This document shows, in pieces, positions 1 to 8,454 of a DNA stretch of 64,000 nucleotides. Each line of letters starts with the position of its first letter. Position 1 is the stretch's first letter. Under the pieces are notes generated by a model. The model worked only from the letters and a program-made list of their open reading frames with translations, made no database searches and was not told the origin of the DNA. The stretch spans positions 1 through 64,000 of the forward strand of contig NZ_VJZR01000005.1 of the NCBI RefSeq assembly GCF_007097365.1, in the 5' to 3' direction. Position numbers and translations under genes: made by a program. This DNA is from Flavobacterium franklandianum. Lineage in GTDB: Bacteria; Bacteroidota; Bacteroidia; Flavobacteriales; Flavobacteriaceae.

Positions 1-1
1 T

Positions 2-64
2 TTCGGGGACAGACTATCGGATAGGTTATTGATTGCAGCATTAGAAACAACTTGGTACAAGTAA
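2..64 (+). CDS. C-terminal tail of an unrecognised protein (5' end outside window)
   Basis: An open frame enters from the left edge and ends at a TAA at 62-64, giving about 20 residues that finish in LLIAALETTWYK. There is no stop before that. The tail is too short to assign to a family. It is followed by the promoter of the PnuC-like gene, which fits a gene end, but a chance open frame of this length cannot be excluded. Confidence 0.35.
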   Translation, partial: FGDRLSDRLLIAALETTWYK

Positions 65-86
65 CGGATAGTCATAATAATCTTTA

Positions 87-94
87 TATATTTG
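87..94 (+). promoter_or_regulatory. Bacteroidota -7 promoter element (TATATTTG)
   Basis: TATATTTG matches the TAnnTTTG -7 consensus of Bacteroidota housekeeping promoters and lies 15 bp before the ATG of the PnuC-like gene. This implies a very short 5' leader. Confidence 0.5.
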
Positions 95-109
95 CCTAAA
101 CAAAATTAG

Positions 110-841
110 ATGAGTCTACTTTCGCTTTCTGAAAAATCAATAAAAACTATCAAATCGATTACCAATAGCACTTATTTGGATGTTATTGGTTTAACCATAG
201 TTATCACAGCATCAATTATTTTAGAATATCATAAAACGGTTTTCAATTTCACCTTTCAGCATCAGAAATACGTTTTTTATTTGGGTTATATTTCCATCTT
301 GAATACTGGTTTTTCGATGATGGGAAATCGATTGGTTACCAAGAAAAACAATATTGGGAATTTCATCACCACTTGCAATACTTTCTTGAGTGGTTCGATT
401 GATTATTTACTTGGAAATGCCGGTGCAATTCTTACCTATCCTGTGTCGTTTATTGGAAATTATGTCGTTTTCAAAGCTTGGAAAAAAAGCAAAATTCTAC
501 GTTCAATAGATTTTATATTTTATAGAAATATAATTTTAGGTTTTTTCTTTTCTTTTGTCTTAAATTACATTGCCTTCAAATATTTATCTGAAAAACCCAT
601 TGATTGGAAGTTGTTTTTTGCTATAACTATTCCGGCAGGAATCACTTTTGGAGGAACATTCAACACCGCAAGAATGTACCCTGACAATTGGTTTCTGTGG
701 CAATTTTACAATTTAACAAAAGCCATTCAGAACCTAATGTTGATGAATATAGCAAATGTTGCCAAATATACTTTCTATTTCTTCAACGCTATTCTTGGCT
801 ATATTACTTGGAGAGACGATAAGAAAAAAGGAAGTTTTTAG
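110..841 (+). CDS. PnuC-like nicotinamide riboside/NMN family transporter
   Basis: 243 residues, strongly hydrophobic, with about seven membrane segments and no signal peptide. The C-terminal part has the layout of the PnuC family: an aromatic and Asn-rich stretch (DNWFLWQFYNLTKAIQN) followed by a last helix ending in GYITWRD. PnuC proteins import nicotinamide riboside by facilitated diffusion for NAD synthesis. The middle loop is longer than in typical PnuC, so substrate is uncertain. It stands alone, is convergent with phoU, and is separated from it by a strong bidirectional hairpin. ATG start 15 bp after a TAnnTTTG element. Confidence 0.6.
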   Translation: MSLLSLSEKSIKTIKSITNSTYLDVIGLTIVITASIILEYHKTVFNFTFQHQKYVFYLGYISILNTGFSMMGNRLVTKKNNIGNFITTCNTFLSGSIDYLLGNAGAILTYPVSFIGNYVVFKAWKKSKILRSIDFIFYRNIILGFFFSFVLNYIAFKYLSEKPIDWKLFFAITIPAGITFGGTFNTARMYPDNWFLWQFYNLTKAIQNLMLMNIANVAKYTFYFFNAILGYITWRDDKKKGSF

Positions 842-866
842 TATTCATTAAACCATTTGATACAAG

Positions 867-901
867 AAAGCCAATTTCATTTTGATAATGAAATTGGCTT
901 T
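867..901. terminator. Bidirectional rho-independent terminator
   Basis: A 14-bp perfect inverted repeat (AAAGCCAATTTCAT and its complement) with a 7-nt loop sits between the convergent PnuC-like gene and phoU. A/T-rich flanks serve either direction. Confidence 0.75.
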
Positions 902-928
902 GTTATTTAGAATACATTAAAATAGAGT

Positions 929-1606
929 TTATTCTAACTTATCAATATTTAAATCTTCGTGTTTTTCGTGTTTGATAATTTTAGCATTCACCATAAAATA
1001 CACATACTCTGCAATATTAGAACAATGATCCGAAATACGTTCCAAATGTTTTAATGCAATAACCAAATTAGTTCCGGAAACGACCACTTTTGAATGGGCT
1101 TTCATTTCTTCAATAATGTGTTCAATAATAATATCACCTTTCGATTTGATGCTTTTTTTCAAAGTCAAAATTTCTGAAATCGTTTTCTCGTCTTGTGTCG
1201 ATAAACACTCATTGGCTTTTGCGGTAATTAATTCAACCTCTTTGGCCAAATCAACTATTTCAAATTTTGAAATTAAGTCGTGCTTTTCTTTGATGTTTTT
1301 GGCTCTTTTTATAACACTCACGGCCAAATCACCTATTCTTTCAATCTCGTTGCTTATTTGAAGCGATGCCATAATAAAACGCAAATCAGAAGCTACTGGC
1401 TGTTGCAAAGCAAAAATACTTTGACAAATTTCATCGATTTTGACATCTAATTTATCGATTTTCATTTCCGTTTTCTTAACTTCCTTACCTTCTATAGGTT
1501 CAAAAAGCAATGCTTTTACTGATTCGCCAACTTGGCTTACGGCCAAATTGCCTATTTTTTTTATTACGTCTTTTAGTTTTTCTAATTCCATTTCAAAATG
1601 TGTCAT
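929..1606 (-). CDS. phoU: Phosphate signalling protein PhoU
   Basis: 225 residues, all-helical, with two PhoU repeats (about 10-105 and 115-210) carrying the acidic/His metal-binding patches typical of the family, for example DLRFIMASLQISNEIERIGD and LKHLERISDHCSNIAEYVYF. PhoU links the state of the Pst transporter to the PhoR-type kinase and lowers phosphate uptake when phosphate is plentiful. It is last in the pstSCAB-phoU order, 79 bp after pstB; the gap holds repeated GGTTAACAA motifs. Length is normal for the family (about 220-240). Confidence 0.93.
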   Translation of the reverse strand: MTHFEMELEKLKDVIKKIGNLAVSQVGESVKALLFEPIEGKEVKKTEMKIDKLDVKIDEICQSIFALQQPVASDLRFIMASLQISNEIERIGDLAVSVIKRAKNIKEKHDLISKFEIVDLAKEVELITAKANECLSTQDEKTISEILTLKKSIKSKGDIIIEHIIEEMKAHSKVVVSGTNLVIALKHLERISDHCSNIAEYVYFMVNAKIIKHEKHEDLNIDKLE

Positions 1607-1685
1607 CTTACAATTTTTAGTTTAAAAGATCAATCGGTTAACAAATTAATTGGTTAACAATGAAGTGATTAACCAATTTAAACCA

Positions 1686-2444
1686 TTATCCAAATCTACC
1701 CGTGATATAATCTTCAGTTTGCTTCTTCTCTGGTTTGGTAAATATAGCATTTGTTTTTCCCATTTCAATCAATTCTCCCATATAAAAAAATGCGGTGTGA
1801 TCGCTTGTCCTTGCAGCTTGTTGCATATTATGAGTCACAATAATAATGGTATATTGTTCTTTCAATTCGTGAACCAGTTCTTCGATTTTTGAGGTTGAAA
1901 TTGGATCTAAAGCGCTTGCGGGTTCATCCATCAAAATAATATCTGGGCTTACCGCCAATGTTCGTGCAATACATAAACGTTGCTGTTGTCCTCCCGATAA
2001 TCCCAAAGCTGAATCGTCTAATCTATCTTTAAATTCATCCCAAATCGCTGCTTGACGCAATGAAGTTTCTACGATCTCGTCCAATTGAGTTTTGTCTTTC
2101 AGTCCATTAATTCTCGGTCCATAAGCGACATTTTCATAAATGGATTTAGGAAAAGGGTTTGATTTTTGAAAAACCATTCCGATTTTTTTTCGAATATTAA
2201 CCACATCCACGTTTTTATCGTAAATATCAACGCCTTCCACAAGCATTTCTCCCGTGATTTTCACACTCGGAATCAAATCATTCATTCGATTAATGCACCT
2301 CAAAAAAGTAGATTTTCCACAACCCGATGGTCCGATTAAAGCAGTAACTTTATTGGCTGGGATTTGCATCGAAATATTATTTAATGCTTTTTTCTCGCCG
2401 TAGTATAATGACAAATCGTTAACCTGTATTTTTATATCTCTCAT
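1686..2444 (-). CDS. pstB: Phosphate ABC transporter ATP-binding protein PstB
   Basis: 252 residues, the usual PstB length. Walker [10 protein letters not shown] at residues 38-46, signature LSGGQQQRL, Walker B IILMDEP followed by ASALD, and the switch His in [10 protein letters not shown]. The phosphate-specific feature [13 protein letters not shown] follows Walker A. It is a cytoplasmic ATPase that powers phosphate import with PstA and PstC. It follows pstA after 45 bp and is almost certainly cotranscribed. Confidence 0.96.
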   Translation of the reverse strand: MRDIKIQVNDLSLYYGEKKALNNISMQIPANKVTALIGPSGCGKSTFLRCINRMNDLIPSVKITGEMLVEGVDIYDKNVDVVNIRKKIGMVFQKSNPFPKSIYENVAYGPRINGLKDKTQLDEIVETSLRQAAIWDEFKDRLDDSALGLSGGQQQRLCIARTLAVSPDIILMDEPASALDPISTSKIEELVHELKEQYTIIIVTHNMQQAARTSDHTAFFYMGELIEMGKTNAIFTKPEKKQTEDYITGRFG

Positions 2445-2489
2445 TTTATTTTTGTTATATCTAAAATAATATAGTTTCGCTATAGGAAA

Positions 2490-3434
2490 TTATTTTGCTT
2501 TTCGTCTAATTCTGGATCGGATAACTACAGCCACTAAATTTAATGACAAAGTTAGAATTAATAATACCAAAGTGGTTGCAAACTGAATTGGCATTGTTTT
2601 TTCAACATCCGAAGATTGGGTTGACATAATGTAAACGTGATACCCCAAATTCATAAATTGATCGCTCAATGATTCTGGCAAAGTCGCCAAATAATAAGCA
2701 GCTCCAGTAAATAAAATGGGTGCAACTTCACCAGCGCCTCTACTCACGGCAAGAATTGTTCCTGTCATAATTCCAGAAATAGAACCTGGAAAAACTACTT
2801 TTTTTATTGTTTGCCATTTGGTGGCTCCTAATGCTAAACTGGCTTCTCTTAATTCTCTCGGAATTGTTTTCAAAGCTTCTTCTACCGAAACGATAATCAC
2901 CGGAAGCGTCAATAATGCCATGGTTAAACTCGCCCAAAGGATATTGGGTTGTCCCCAATGCAATTCGCCTCCGTTGAAAGCTGTATCCATTCCTGTCCCC
3001 ACGAATTGGATGAAAAAACCCAATCCGAAAAGCCCAAAGATTATCGAAGGAACAACTGCCAAAGTTCGTATAGAAAATCGCACGGCTGCAGCAAATTTTG
3101 AATTTTCCTTGGCATATTCTGTCAAATAAATTGCCGTAATTGTACCGAAAGGAACCGCCGCTATCGACATTACGATAACTAGAATAAAAGTTCCTATCAA
3201 AGCAGGGAAAATTCCACCTTTGGTCATTCCGTCAGTTGGAAAAGAACTGATGAATTCCCAAGAAAATTTATCTCGTCCTTGGTAAATAATAATACCTAAG
3301 ATGACAAACAGAATGGCAATAATCAAAAGTACCGCAACTTGAGTAATTCCCACAACGGCCGTTTCTTTAATATCTTTTCCTTTGCCGCTCGTCTTGGCAA
3401 ACGGATTTACCAATATAGTATTTGTATTTTCCAT
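2490..3434 (-). CDS. pstA: Phosphate ABC transporter permease PstA
   Basis: 314 residues with a cytoplasmic N-terminal arm, a first membrane helix at about 30-52 and the five-helix BPD permease core. The EAA loop that contacts PstB is visible as LREASLALGATKWQTIKKVVFP. It forms the inner-membrane channel with PstC. Its start lies 2 bp after the end of pstC, so the two are translationally linked. Confidence 0.94.
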   Translation of the reverse strand: MENTNTILVNPFAKTSGKGKDIKETAVVGITQVAVLLIIAILFVILGIIIYQGRDKFSWEFISSFPTDGMTKGGIFPALIGTFILVIVMSIAAVPFGTITAIYLTEYAKENSKFAAAVRFSIRTLAVVPSIIFGLFGLGFFIQFVGTGMDTAFNGGELHWGQPNILWASLTMALLTLPVIIVSVEEALKTIPRELREASLALGATKWQTIKKVVFPGSISGIMTGTILAVSRGAGEVAPILFTGAAYYLATLPESLSDQFMNLGYHVYIMSTQSSDVEKTMPIQFATTLVLLILTLSLNLVAVVIRSRIRRKAK

Positions 3435-3436
3435 TT

Positions 3437-4666
3437 CTATTTACCTTGGAATTTTTTGATTAATTTTCCTTTGACATAAAATTCTGCTACTGCATTTAAT
3501 ATGAAAGAAAAAATGAAAAGTAACGATCCAATAAAAAACAAAACGCTGTAATGAGTTTCTCCAAAAACAGTTTCTGCCATTTCAGAACCAATAGTTGCTG
3601 CAAAAGTTCGCACACTTTCAAACGGATTTGCCGATAATAAAGCTGCGTTTCCTGTTGCCATAAGAGCAATCATTGTTTCCCCAAAAACACGACCCACACC
3701 CAAAAGCAAGGCTGCAAAAATTCCCGGAGTCGCCGCTGGCAAAATCACCGAAAAAGCGGTTTGTGCTTTGCTGGCTCCCAATGCCAAACTGGCTTCGGTA
3801 TACGTTTTTGGAACCGCTGAAAGTGCATCTTCTGAAATCGTATAAATAATTGGAATTGCTGCTAATGCCATTGCAACACCACCTATAAAAGCATTCAATC
3901 GTGAATCATAGCCAAAAATATCTTGAAAAAAAGTAGCCAACACCATCATTGCAAAAAATCCAATTACTACTGATGGAAAAGCGGCTAGCATTTCGATAAT
4001 GGGTTTTATGATTTCTTTTCTTCTATTGGATGCAAAACAAGAAGTATAAACTGCTGCTAATATTGCCAAAGGTCCTGCAATAAGCATTGCAATAACAGTA
4101 ACTTTTAAAGTTCCAATAAGCAAAGCAATCAGTCCAAAACGGGGATTATCGGAAACGGGAACCCATTCTGTAGAGAAAAAAGTACTCCATGTTTTGTCTG
4201 CACCTTCTTTGTTTCCAGTAACTTTTTCGTCAATAGCAACTACTTCTTCCGAAGCGGAATCAGGGTTTAAATCTTCGGTTACCGTTCCGTAAGTTTCTGG
4301 TTCAGTTACTGCTATTTCTTCAACCACTGGATTCAAATCCTCGGTTGTGGTTCCATAACTTTCAGGTTCTAGATTTTCGGCAGGAGCACCATAGGTTTCA
4401 GGTTGTATTTCTTCAGTAGAAGTTTCAGCTCCATAAGTTTCAACTTCAGCTCCTGTAGTGGTTTGTATTTCGGTTTTTGCTTTATCGCCAAAACTGAATA
4501 ATGGCAAAGATTCCTTGAAAACAAAAATAAATATCAGGAAAATAATGGCAATCGAGAGAAAGGCTACCGAAGAAATAATCTTTTCGGCCAGAAATTCAGA
4601 AAGTCTGAATTGTTTTTTCAAACTCTCTTTGGTGAAAGTTTGTTTAATTGGAAGTGGAGAATTCAT
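3437..4666 (-). CDS. pstC: Phosphate ABC transporter permease PstC with acidic repeat insertion
   Basis: 409 residues, about 100 longer than ordinary PstC. TM1 lies at about 30-50; the permease core starts near residue 175 and carries the EAA loop TEASLALGASKAQTAFSVILP. Between them (about 62-160) is a low-complexity acidic stretch with ETYG-type repeats at 76-79, 90-93, 102-105 and 124-127, and EDLNP at 109-113 and 131-135. By PstC topology this loop should be periplasmic. It follows pstS after a 73-bp gap containing a hairpin and overlaps nothing. Identity as PstC is secure; the role of the insertion is unknown. Confidence 0.93.
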   Translation of the reverse strand: MNSPLPIKQTFTKESLKKQFRLSEFLAEKIISSVAFLSIAIIFLIFIFVFKESLPLFSFGDKAKTEIQTTTGAEVETYGAETSTEEIQPETYGAPAENLEPESYGTTTEDLNPVVEEIAVTEPETYGTVTEDLNPDSASEEVVAIDEKVTGNKEGADKTWSTFFSTEWVPVSDNPRFGLIALLIGTLKVTVIAMLIAGPLAILAAVYTSCFASNRRKEIIKPIIEMLAAFPSVVIGFFAMMVLATFFQDIFGYDSRLNAFIGGVAMALAAIPIIYTISEDALSAVPKTYTEASLALGASKAQTAFSVILPAATPGIFAALLLGVGRVFGETMIALMATGNAALLSANPFESVRTFAATIGSEMAETVFGETHYSVLFFIGSLLFIFSFILNAVAEFYVKGKLIKKFQGK

Positions 4667-4698
4667 TTAATAGATTTAAGAATTCATTTATGTAAATA

Positions 4699-4731
4699 AA
4701 AAATCCCTCCCTAATGAAGAGAGGGATTTTT
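4699..4731 (-). terminator. Hairpin between pstS and pstC (partial terminator)
   Basis: AAATCCCTC pairs with GAGGGATTT around an 11-nt loop and is followed on the minus strand by a T run. It lies between pstS and pstC, where a leaky terminator would leave the binding protein more abundant than the permeases. That role is inference. Confidence 0.65.
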
Positions 4732-4739
4732 TAAAATTT

Positions 4740-5573
4740 TTATTTTACAGGAAAATATCCTACAGTTGCAATCATTTTTTGACCTTCTGAGCTCAAAATC
4801 CAATCAATGAATTTTTTTGTATCGCCTGTTGGTTTCTCTTTCAAATACATATACAAGTATCTTGAAATCGGATAGGTTTTGTTTTTTATTGTTGCTTCAG
4901 TTGGTAAAACTCCTTTGCTTTTAGCATCTTTTTTTACTTTACAATCTTTCACGCCTTCTGCGTAAGCAGCTCCACCATAACCAATGCTGTATTTGTCTTT
5001 TTTCACTGCGTTTACAATCGCTGCAGTTCCAGGCAAAGTTTGACATCTTGGAGAAAAATCGGTTTTTACTACGTGTTCTTTGAAGAATTCAAAAGTTCCT
5101 GAGCTGCTTTCTCTTCCATACAATTGAATTTTAGCATCTACTCCACCTACTTCATTCCAGTTGGTTATTTTACCAGAGAAAATATCCCCTATTTGTTGAA
5201 TTGTCAATTCAGAAACAGTATTTCCTTTATTCAAGAAAACTGATAAACCATCTTTAGCACAAGCGATTTCAACACCACTTTTTTTGTATTTCGCTTTTAT
5301 TTTTTCTAATTCTGCTGGTTTGATTGGACGACTTGAATTAGCAATATCTGTACTACCGTTGATTAATGCTGCAAGACCTACACCTGATCCACCACCTGTA
5401 ACTTGAATGGTTGTTTCTGGATGCTTTTTCATATATGCTTCTGCCCATTGTTGAGACAAAATTACCATAGTATCCGAACCCTTAATCGTTATTTTATTTA
5501 AACTTGTAAACGAATATCCAAAAGTCATTACGACTACTAATAGGGCTGCAATTCTTGATTTAGTTGTATTCAT
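4740..5573 (-). CDS. pstS: Phosphate ABC transporter substrate-binding protein PstS
   Basis: 277 residues from the chosen ATG, which gives a clean signal peptide (MNTTKSRIAALLVVVMTFGY). An upstream in-frame start at 5615 would add 14 residues and overlap the promoter element, so it is rejected. Phosphate-binding loops are visible: IKGSDTM, GGGSGVGLAAL, ANSSRPIK and YGRESSSGTFEFF. Periplasmic receptor for PstCAB. It heads the pst operon; upstream lie a TAnnTTTG element and an 11-bp-period TTAAC repeat. Confidence 0.94.
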   Translation of the reverse strand: MNTTKSRIAALLVVVMTFGYSFTSLNKITIKGSDTMVILSQQWAEAYMKKHPETTIQVTGGGSGVGLAALINGSTDIANSSRPIKPAELEKIKAKYKKSGVEIACAKDGLSVFLNKGNTVSELTIQQIGDIFSGKITNWNEVGGVDAKIQLYGRESSSGTFEFFKEHVVKTDFSPRCQTLPGTAAIVNAVKKDKYSIGYGGAAYAEGVKDCKVKKDAKSKGVLPTEATIKNKTYPISRYLYMYLKEKPTGDTKKFIDWILSSEGQKMIATVGYFPVK

Positions 5574-5598
5574 TTTTAAAATTTGTTTTAATTTTTGA

Positions 5599-5606
5599 CA
5601 AAAGTA
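5599..5606 (-). promoter_or_regulatory. -7 promoter element of pstS
   Basis: Minus-strand TACTTTTG matches TAnnTTTG and ends 25 bp before the chosen pstS ATG. Confidence 0.55.
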
Positions 5607-5616
5607 TAGCGGCAAG

Positions 5617-5632
5617 GTTAAGTCTGTGTTAA
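5617..5632 (-). promoter_or_regulatory. Candidate Pho box upstream of pstS
   Basis: Two TTAAC half-sites on the minus strand are spaced exactly 11 bp start to start, one helical turn, 10 bp upstream of the -7 element. The same arrangement precedes the phosphate porin (7187-7202). OmpR/PhoB-type regulators bind such 11-bp direct repeats. The regulator encoded at 8455-9138 is the natural candidate. Confidence 0.55.
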
Positions 5633-5810
5633 GTAAATATTATTCAATCTTTACTATTTGGATAGTTTTTACAATAATTTAACAATAAGAATATGCAAAT
5701 TTAACCAAAGTTAATTGTAAAATATTGATTTTAAATACAATAAACTCATAAACATTAAAAAAGAGACTCGTTCATAAATTGTGAAAAAGCCCCTTCCTAT
5801 GATTCATAAA

Positions 5811-7148
5811 TTAAAAGTTGAACTGTGCTTGCAATCTCAACAAGTTACCTTGTTGTCTATTATTTTTTAATGCGCTATCTTCAAAAGTTCTGTCAGCAAT
5901 AACCCATTCAGCTACTAATTCGAATGCTTTGATTGGTTGCCATTCTAGACCAATTTCATAATCTCTTACGATATAACTTCTAGAATCTTTCTCAAATTTC
6001 TTTCCACCATCATAATATTGAAACTTAGCAAAAGGATATAAAAAATGGTGTTTGGCTAAATTTATATCCCATTTGTAGTTCAAAGTAATGTAACCACCTT
6101 CTAAACTAGAAACATCGACTGTATTGGTAACTTTATCATAACGCGGTCCTTTTCCAATGTTGTATTCTGTTTGGATACCAAATGGTTTTGGATACAATAC
6201 AAAAGTCGCTCCAACTCGTTGGTCAAGAGTATTTATTTTATTTGGAGTTGTCACGCCTGTAGATAATTCGCTTGTAAATGCCCATTTCCCAGTATATGCT
6301 TGTAATCCTGGCTCTATAATTTGGTTTCCAATAACAAAAGGATAAGTAACTCTAGTAACCACATGTAAATTTCTATTAGCCTCAGATTTGTTAGCTGTTT
6401 GACCATTATAAGCTCCAAAAGCGAACACACCATAATCACCTGAACCTTTATATCCATCTTTTACAAGCATTGCAAAACGCTCTCTGATTTCGGCTGGAGC
6501 CCAGTAAAAAAATGCTCCCAAATCTCTTTCGTTAACTACCGCACTATTCAAACCATCATTACGATCTAAGGTCAAACGGTTTTGGCTTGATTGCAAATTT
6601 TCGAAACCAAAAGGAACCTTACTTTGTCCCAATCTAACTCTGAATTCTCTTTTCTTGTCAAAAGAAATATCGGCATAAGCATCTCTAATTTGAGCAAAAT
6701 GATTTATCCCTGAACCTGGAGAACTAGCAAAATCAGGTTGAATGTAAACATACACATTAGGATGAACTTGACCCGAAAACACAATCCGAGCTCTTCTTAT
6801 AAAAAACCCATTGTTGGATTTGGCATCAGGAGCGGTTGAAGTTGTTCCCCAAGATTTATCACATTGATCACAAGACACTTTGTCGTTTGTAGAAATTAAT
6901 CCGTTGTAACGAACTTGAACATAACCACGAATGGACAATTTGTTGTACCAAGATTCTTTGTCAGCTTTTTCTTTATCTACCTTTTCTTTTGCAACTTGTT
7001 TTTCTTTCTCAGTTTGCTTTTCCTTGTTTAAAGAATTGATTGAATCTAAAATACGAACTACTTCTTTTTTGATTTCGTCTTTTTTGACATCTTGTGCATG
7101 GGTTGCAAATGAAACAAATAGTAAACTTGCAAATAAAATCTTTTTCAT
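5811..7148 (-). CDS. Phosphate-selective porin O/P-type outer-membrane protein
   Basis: 445 residues: signal peptide (MKKILFASLLFVSFATHAQ), a short Lys/Glu-rich coiled segment at about 20-66, then a beta-barrel ending in LRLQAQFNF with terminal Phe. Motifs typical of the OprO/OprP family include GFFIRRARIVFSGQVHPNVY and RVRLGQSKVPFGFENLQSS. It probably lets phosphate or polyphosphate cross the outer membrane. It has its own promoter with a TTAAC repeat like that of pstS, so it is probably a member of the Pho regulon, and lies between the two-component genes and pst. Confidence 0.88.
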   Translation of the reverse strand: MKKILFASLLFVSFATHAQDVKKDEIKKEVVRILDSINSLNKEKQTEKEKQVAKEKVDKEKADKESWYNKLSIRGYVQVRYNGLISTNDKVSCDQCDKSWGTTSTAPDAKSNNGFFIRRARIVFSGQVHPNVYVYIQPDFASSPGSGINHFAQIRDAYADISFDKKREFRVRLGQSKVPFGFENLQSSQNRLTLDRNDGLNSAVVNERDLGAFFYWAPAEIRERFAMLVKDGYKGSGDYGVFAFGAYNGQTANKSEANRNLHVVTRVTYPFVIGNQIIEPGLQAYTGKWAFTSELSTGVTTPNKINTLDQRVGATFVLYPKPFGIQTEYNIGKGPRYDKVTNTVDVSSLEGGYITLNYKWDINLAKHHFLYPFAKFQYYDGGKKFEKDSRSYIVRDYEIGLEWQPIKAFELVAEWVIADRTFEDSALKNNRQQGNLLRLQAQFNF

Positions 7149-7169
7149 TTTTTATGATTTAATTTTTTG

Positions 7170-7177
7170 CAAAGGTA
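7170..7177 (-). promoter_or_regulatory. -7 promoter element of the phosphate porin
   Basis: Minus-strand TACCTTTG matches TAnnTTTG, 21 bp before the ATG. Confidence 0.55.
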
Positions 7178-7186
7178 GATTACTAT

Positions 7187-7202
7187 GTTAAGCTAATGTT
7201 AA
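7187..7202 (-). promoter_or_regulatory. Candidate Pho box upstream of the phosphate porin
   Basis: TTAAC-N6-TTAAC on the minus strand, 11-bp period, 9 bp upstream of the -7 element. Architecture is nearly identical to that at pstS (5617-5632), although the flanking sequences differ. Confidence 0.55.
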
Positions 7203-7330
7203 CATAACGTTATATTGATAATAAATTAATGATGTGTTGACGATAATTTAATGTAAGAGCCCAAAAATTATAATGCAAAACAATGATTTTCGATTATTTA
7301 AATAAAACAATATCACTATCCGAAGGTTAA

Positions 7331-8413
7331 TTAAACCTCATCATTTGTTTTGCTAATTAACTTGGCTTTTGTCAAAGTAAAAGAAAATTCTGAACCAATG
7401 CCGAATTCACTCTCTACATAAATCTTTTCTTTATGCGCTTCGACAATGTGCTTTACGATGGCAAGACCCAAACCTGAGCCACCTTCGCTGCGAGCGCCAC
7501 TTTTATCAACTCTATAAAAGCGTTCGAAAATCCTTGGAAGATTTTGACTTTCTATTCCTTCTCCATTATCGGTAATTCGAACCAAGACTTTTTTCTTGGT
7601 TAAATTGATGACACTCACTTCGGTCAAACCACCTTCTTTACCGTATTTTATAGAGTTGACAATCAAGTTCTCTACAAGCTGTTGCAATTTGTCTTTATCG
7701 CCATTTACAAAAACAGGTTGAATGTGATAATTTTCGAATGCCAAAGTAATTTTCTTTATATCGGCTTTCATTTCTAATAAGTCAAAAACGTTTTGAATCG
7801 ATTCGACAACATCAAATTCAGAAAATTCAAGATTTAAATCGCCTACTTCAAGTTTGGTAATCATATCTAAATCTTCGACGATATAGATCAATCGTTCCAC
7901 TCCTTTTTCGGCACGTTTTAGGTATTTTTTTCGAATGTTTTTATCTTCCATTGCGCCGTCAAGAAGCGTTGACAGGTAACCTTGCACTGTAAATAAAGGG
8001 GTTTTAAGTTCGTGAGAAACGTTTCCTAAAAATTCTCTTCGGTATTTTTCTCGAACTTTAAGCATTTCGATTTCCATTTTTTTGTCGGTGGCAAACTTTT
8101 TAACTTCTCTAGTCAAGGCCTCCATATCGGTAGTGATATGCTGATCAATAAAAGTACTGGATTCTAAAAGTGAAATATCGTCATAGATTTTTTTCACCCT
8201 TCGGTAAATAAATCTTTCTACTCTATATTGTATGGCTACAAATGAAAAGATATAAATAATGAGTAGGTAGACAAGCCCAAACGAAAGTAAACTTTTGAAT
8301 GGATATTTAAACATCGCTTTTGCCAAAAACATCGCAAAAAAAGACGCAAAAACACTGATGTATAATGCCGATATAACGGCAAACTTATATGTTTTTTGAA
8401 AACTTATTTTCAT
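7331..8413 (-). CDS. PhoR-like sensor histidine kinase
   Basis: 360 residues from the chosen ATG (MKISFQKTYK); the longer frame from 8449 would add 12 unlikely residues. Two N-terminal membrane helices separated by a very short loop (about 10-30 and 36-58), so no extracytoplasmic sensor domain. H box FLGNVSHELKTPLF, N box LVENLIVNSIKYG, G1 ITDNGEGI, F box FERFYRVD, G2 GGSGLGLAIVKHI. It follows the response regulator gene by 41 bp. Neighbourhood with pst genes and PhoU supports a phosphate-sensing PhoR, which often lacks a large periplasmic domain. Confidence 0.88.
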   Translation of the reverse strand: MKISFQKTYKFAVISALYISVFASFFAMFLAKAMFKYPFKSLLSFGLVYLLIIYIFSFVAIQYRVERFIYRRVKKIYDDISLLESSTFIDQHITTDMEALTREVKKFATDKKMEIEMLKVREKYRREFLGNVSHELKTPLFTVQGYLSTLLDGAMEDKNIRKKYLKRAEKGVERLIYIVEDLDMITKLEVGDLNLEFSEFDVVESIQNVFDLLEMKADIKKITLAFENYHIQPVFVNGDKDKLQQLVENLIVNSIKYGKEGGLTEVSVINLTKKKVLVRITDNGEGIESQNLPRIFERFYRVDKSGARSEGGSGLGLAIVKHIVEAHKEKIYVESEFGIGSEFSFTLTKAKLISKTNDEV

Positions 8414-8454
8414 TTTTTTTAAATTCGAAGTGTTGTGCAAATTTACCACAAAAA

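Noticed and set aside
1627..1680. GGTTAACAA repeats between phoU and pstB as further Pho boxes
   Set aside because: Half-site spacing is 16 bp, not 11, and no TAnnTTTG element follows at the expected distance. It looks more like a degenerate gap repeat.
2716..3129. 137-residue open frame antisense to pstA
   Set aside because: It lies wholly inside pstA, which has full PstA motifs. Composition is that of a shadow frame and no signal or domain is seen.
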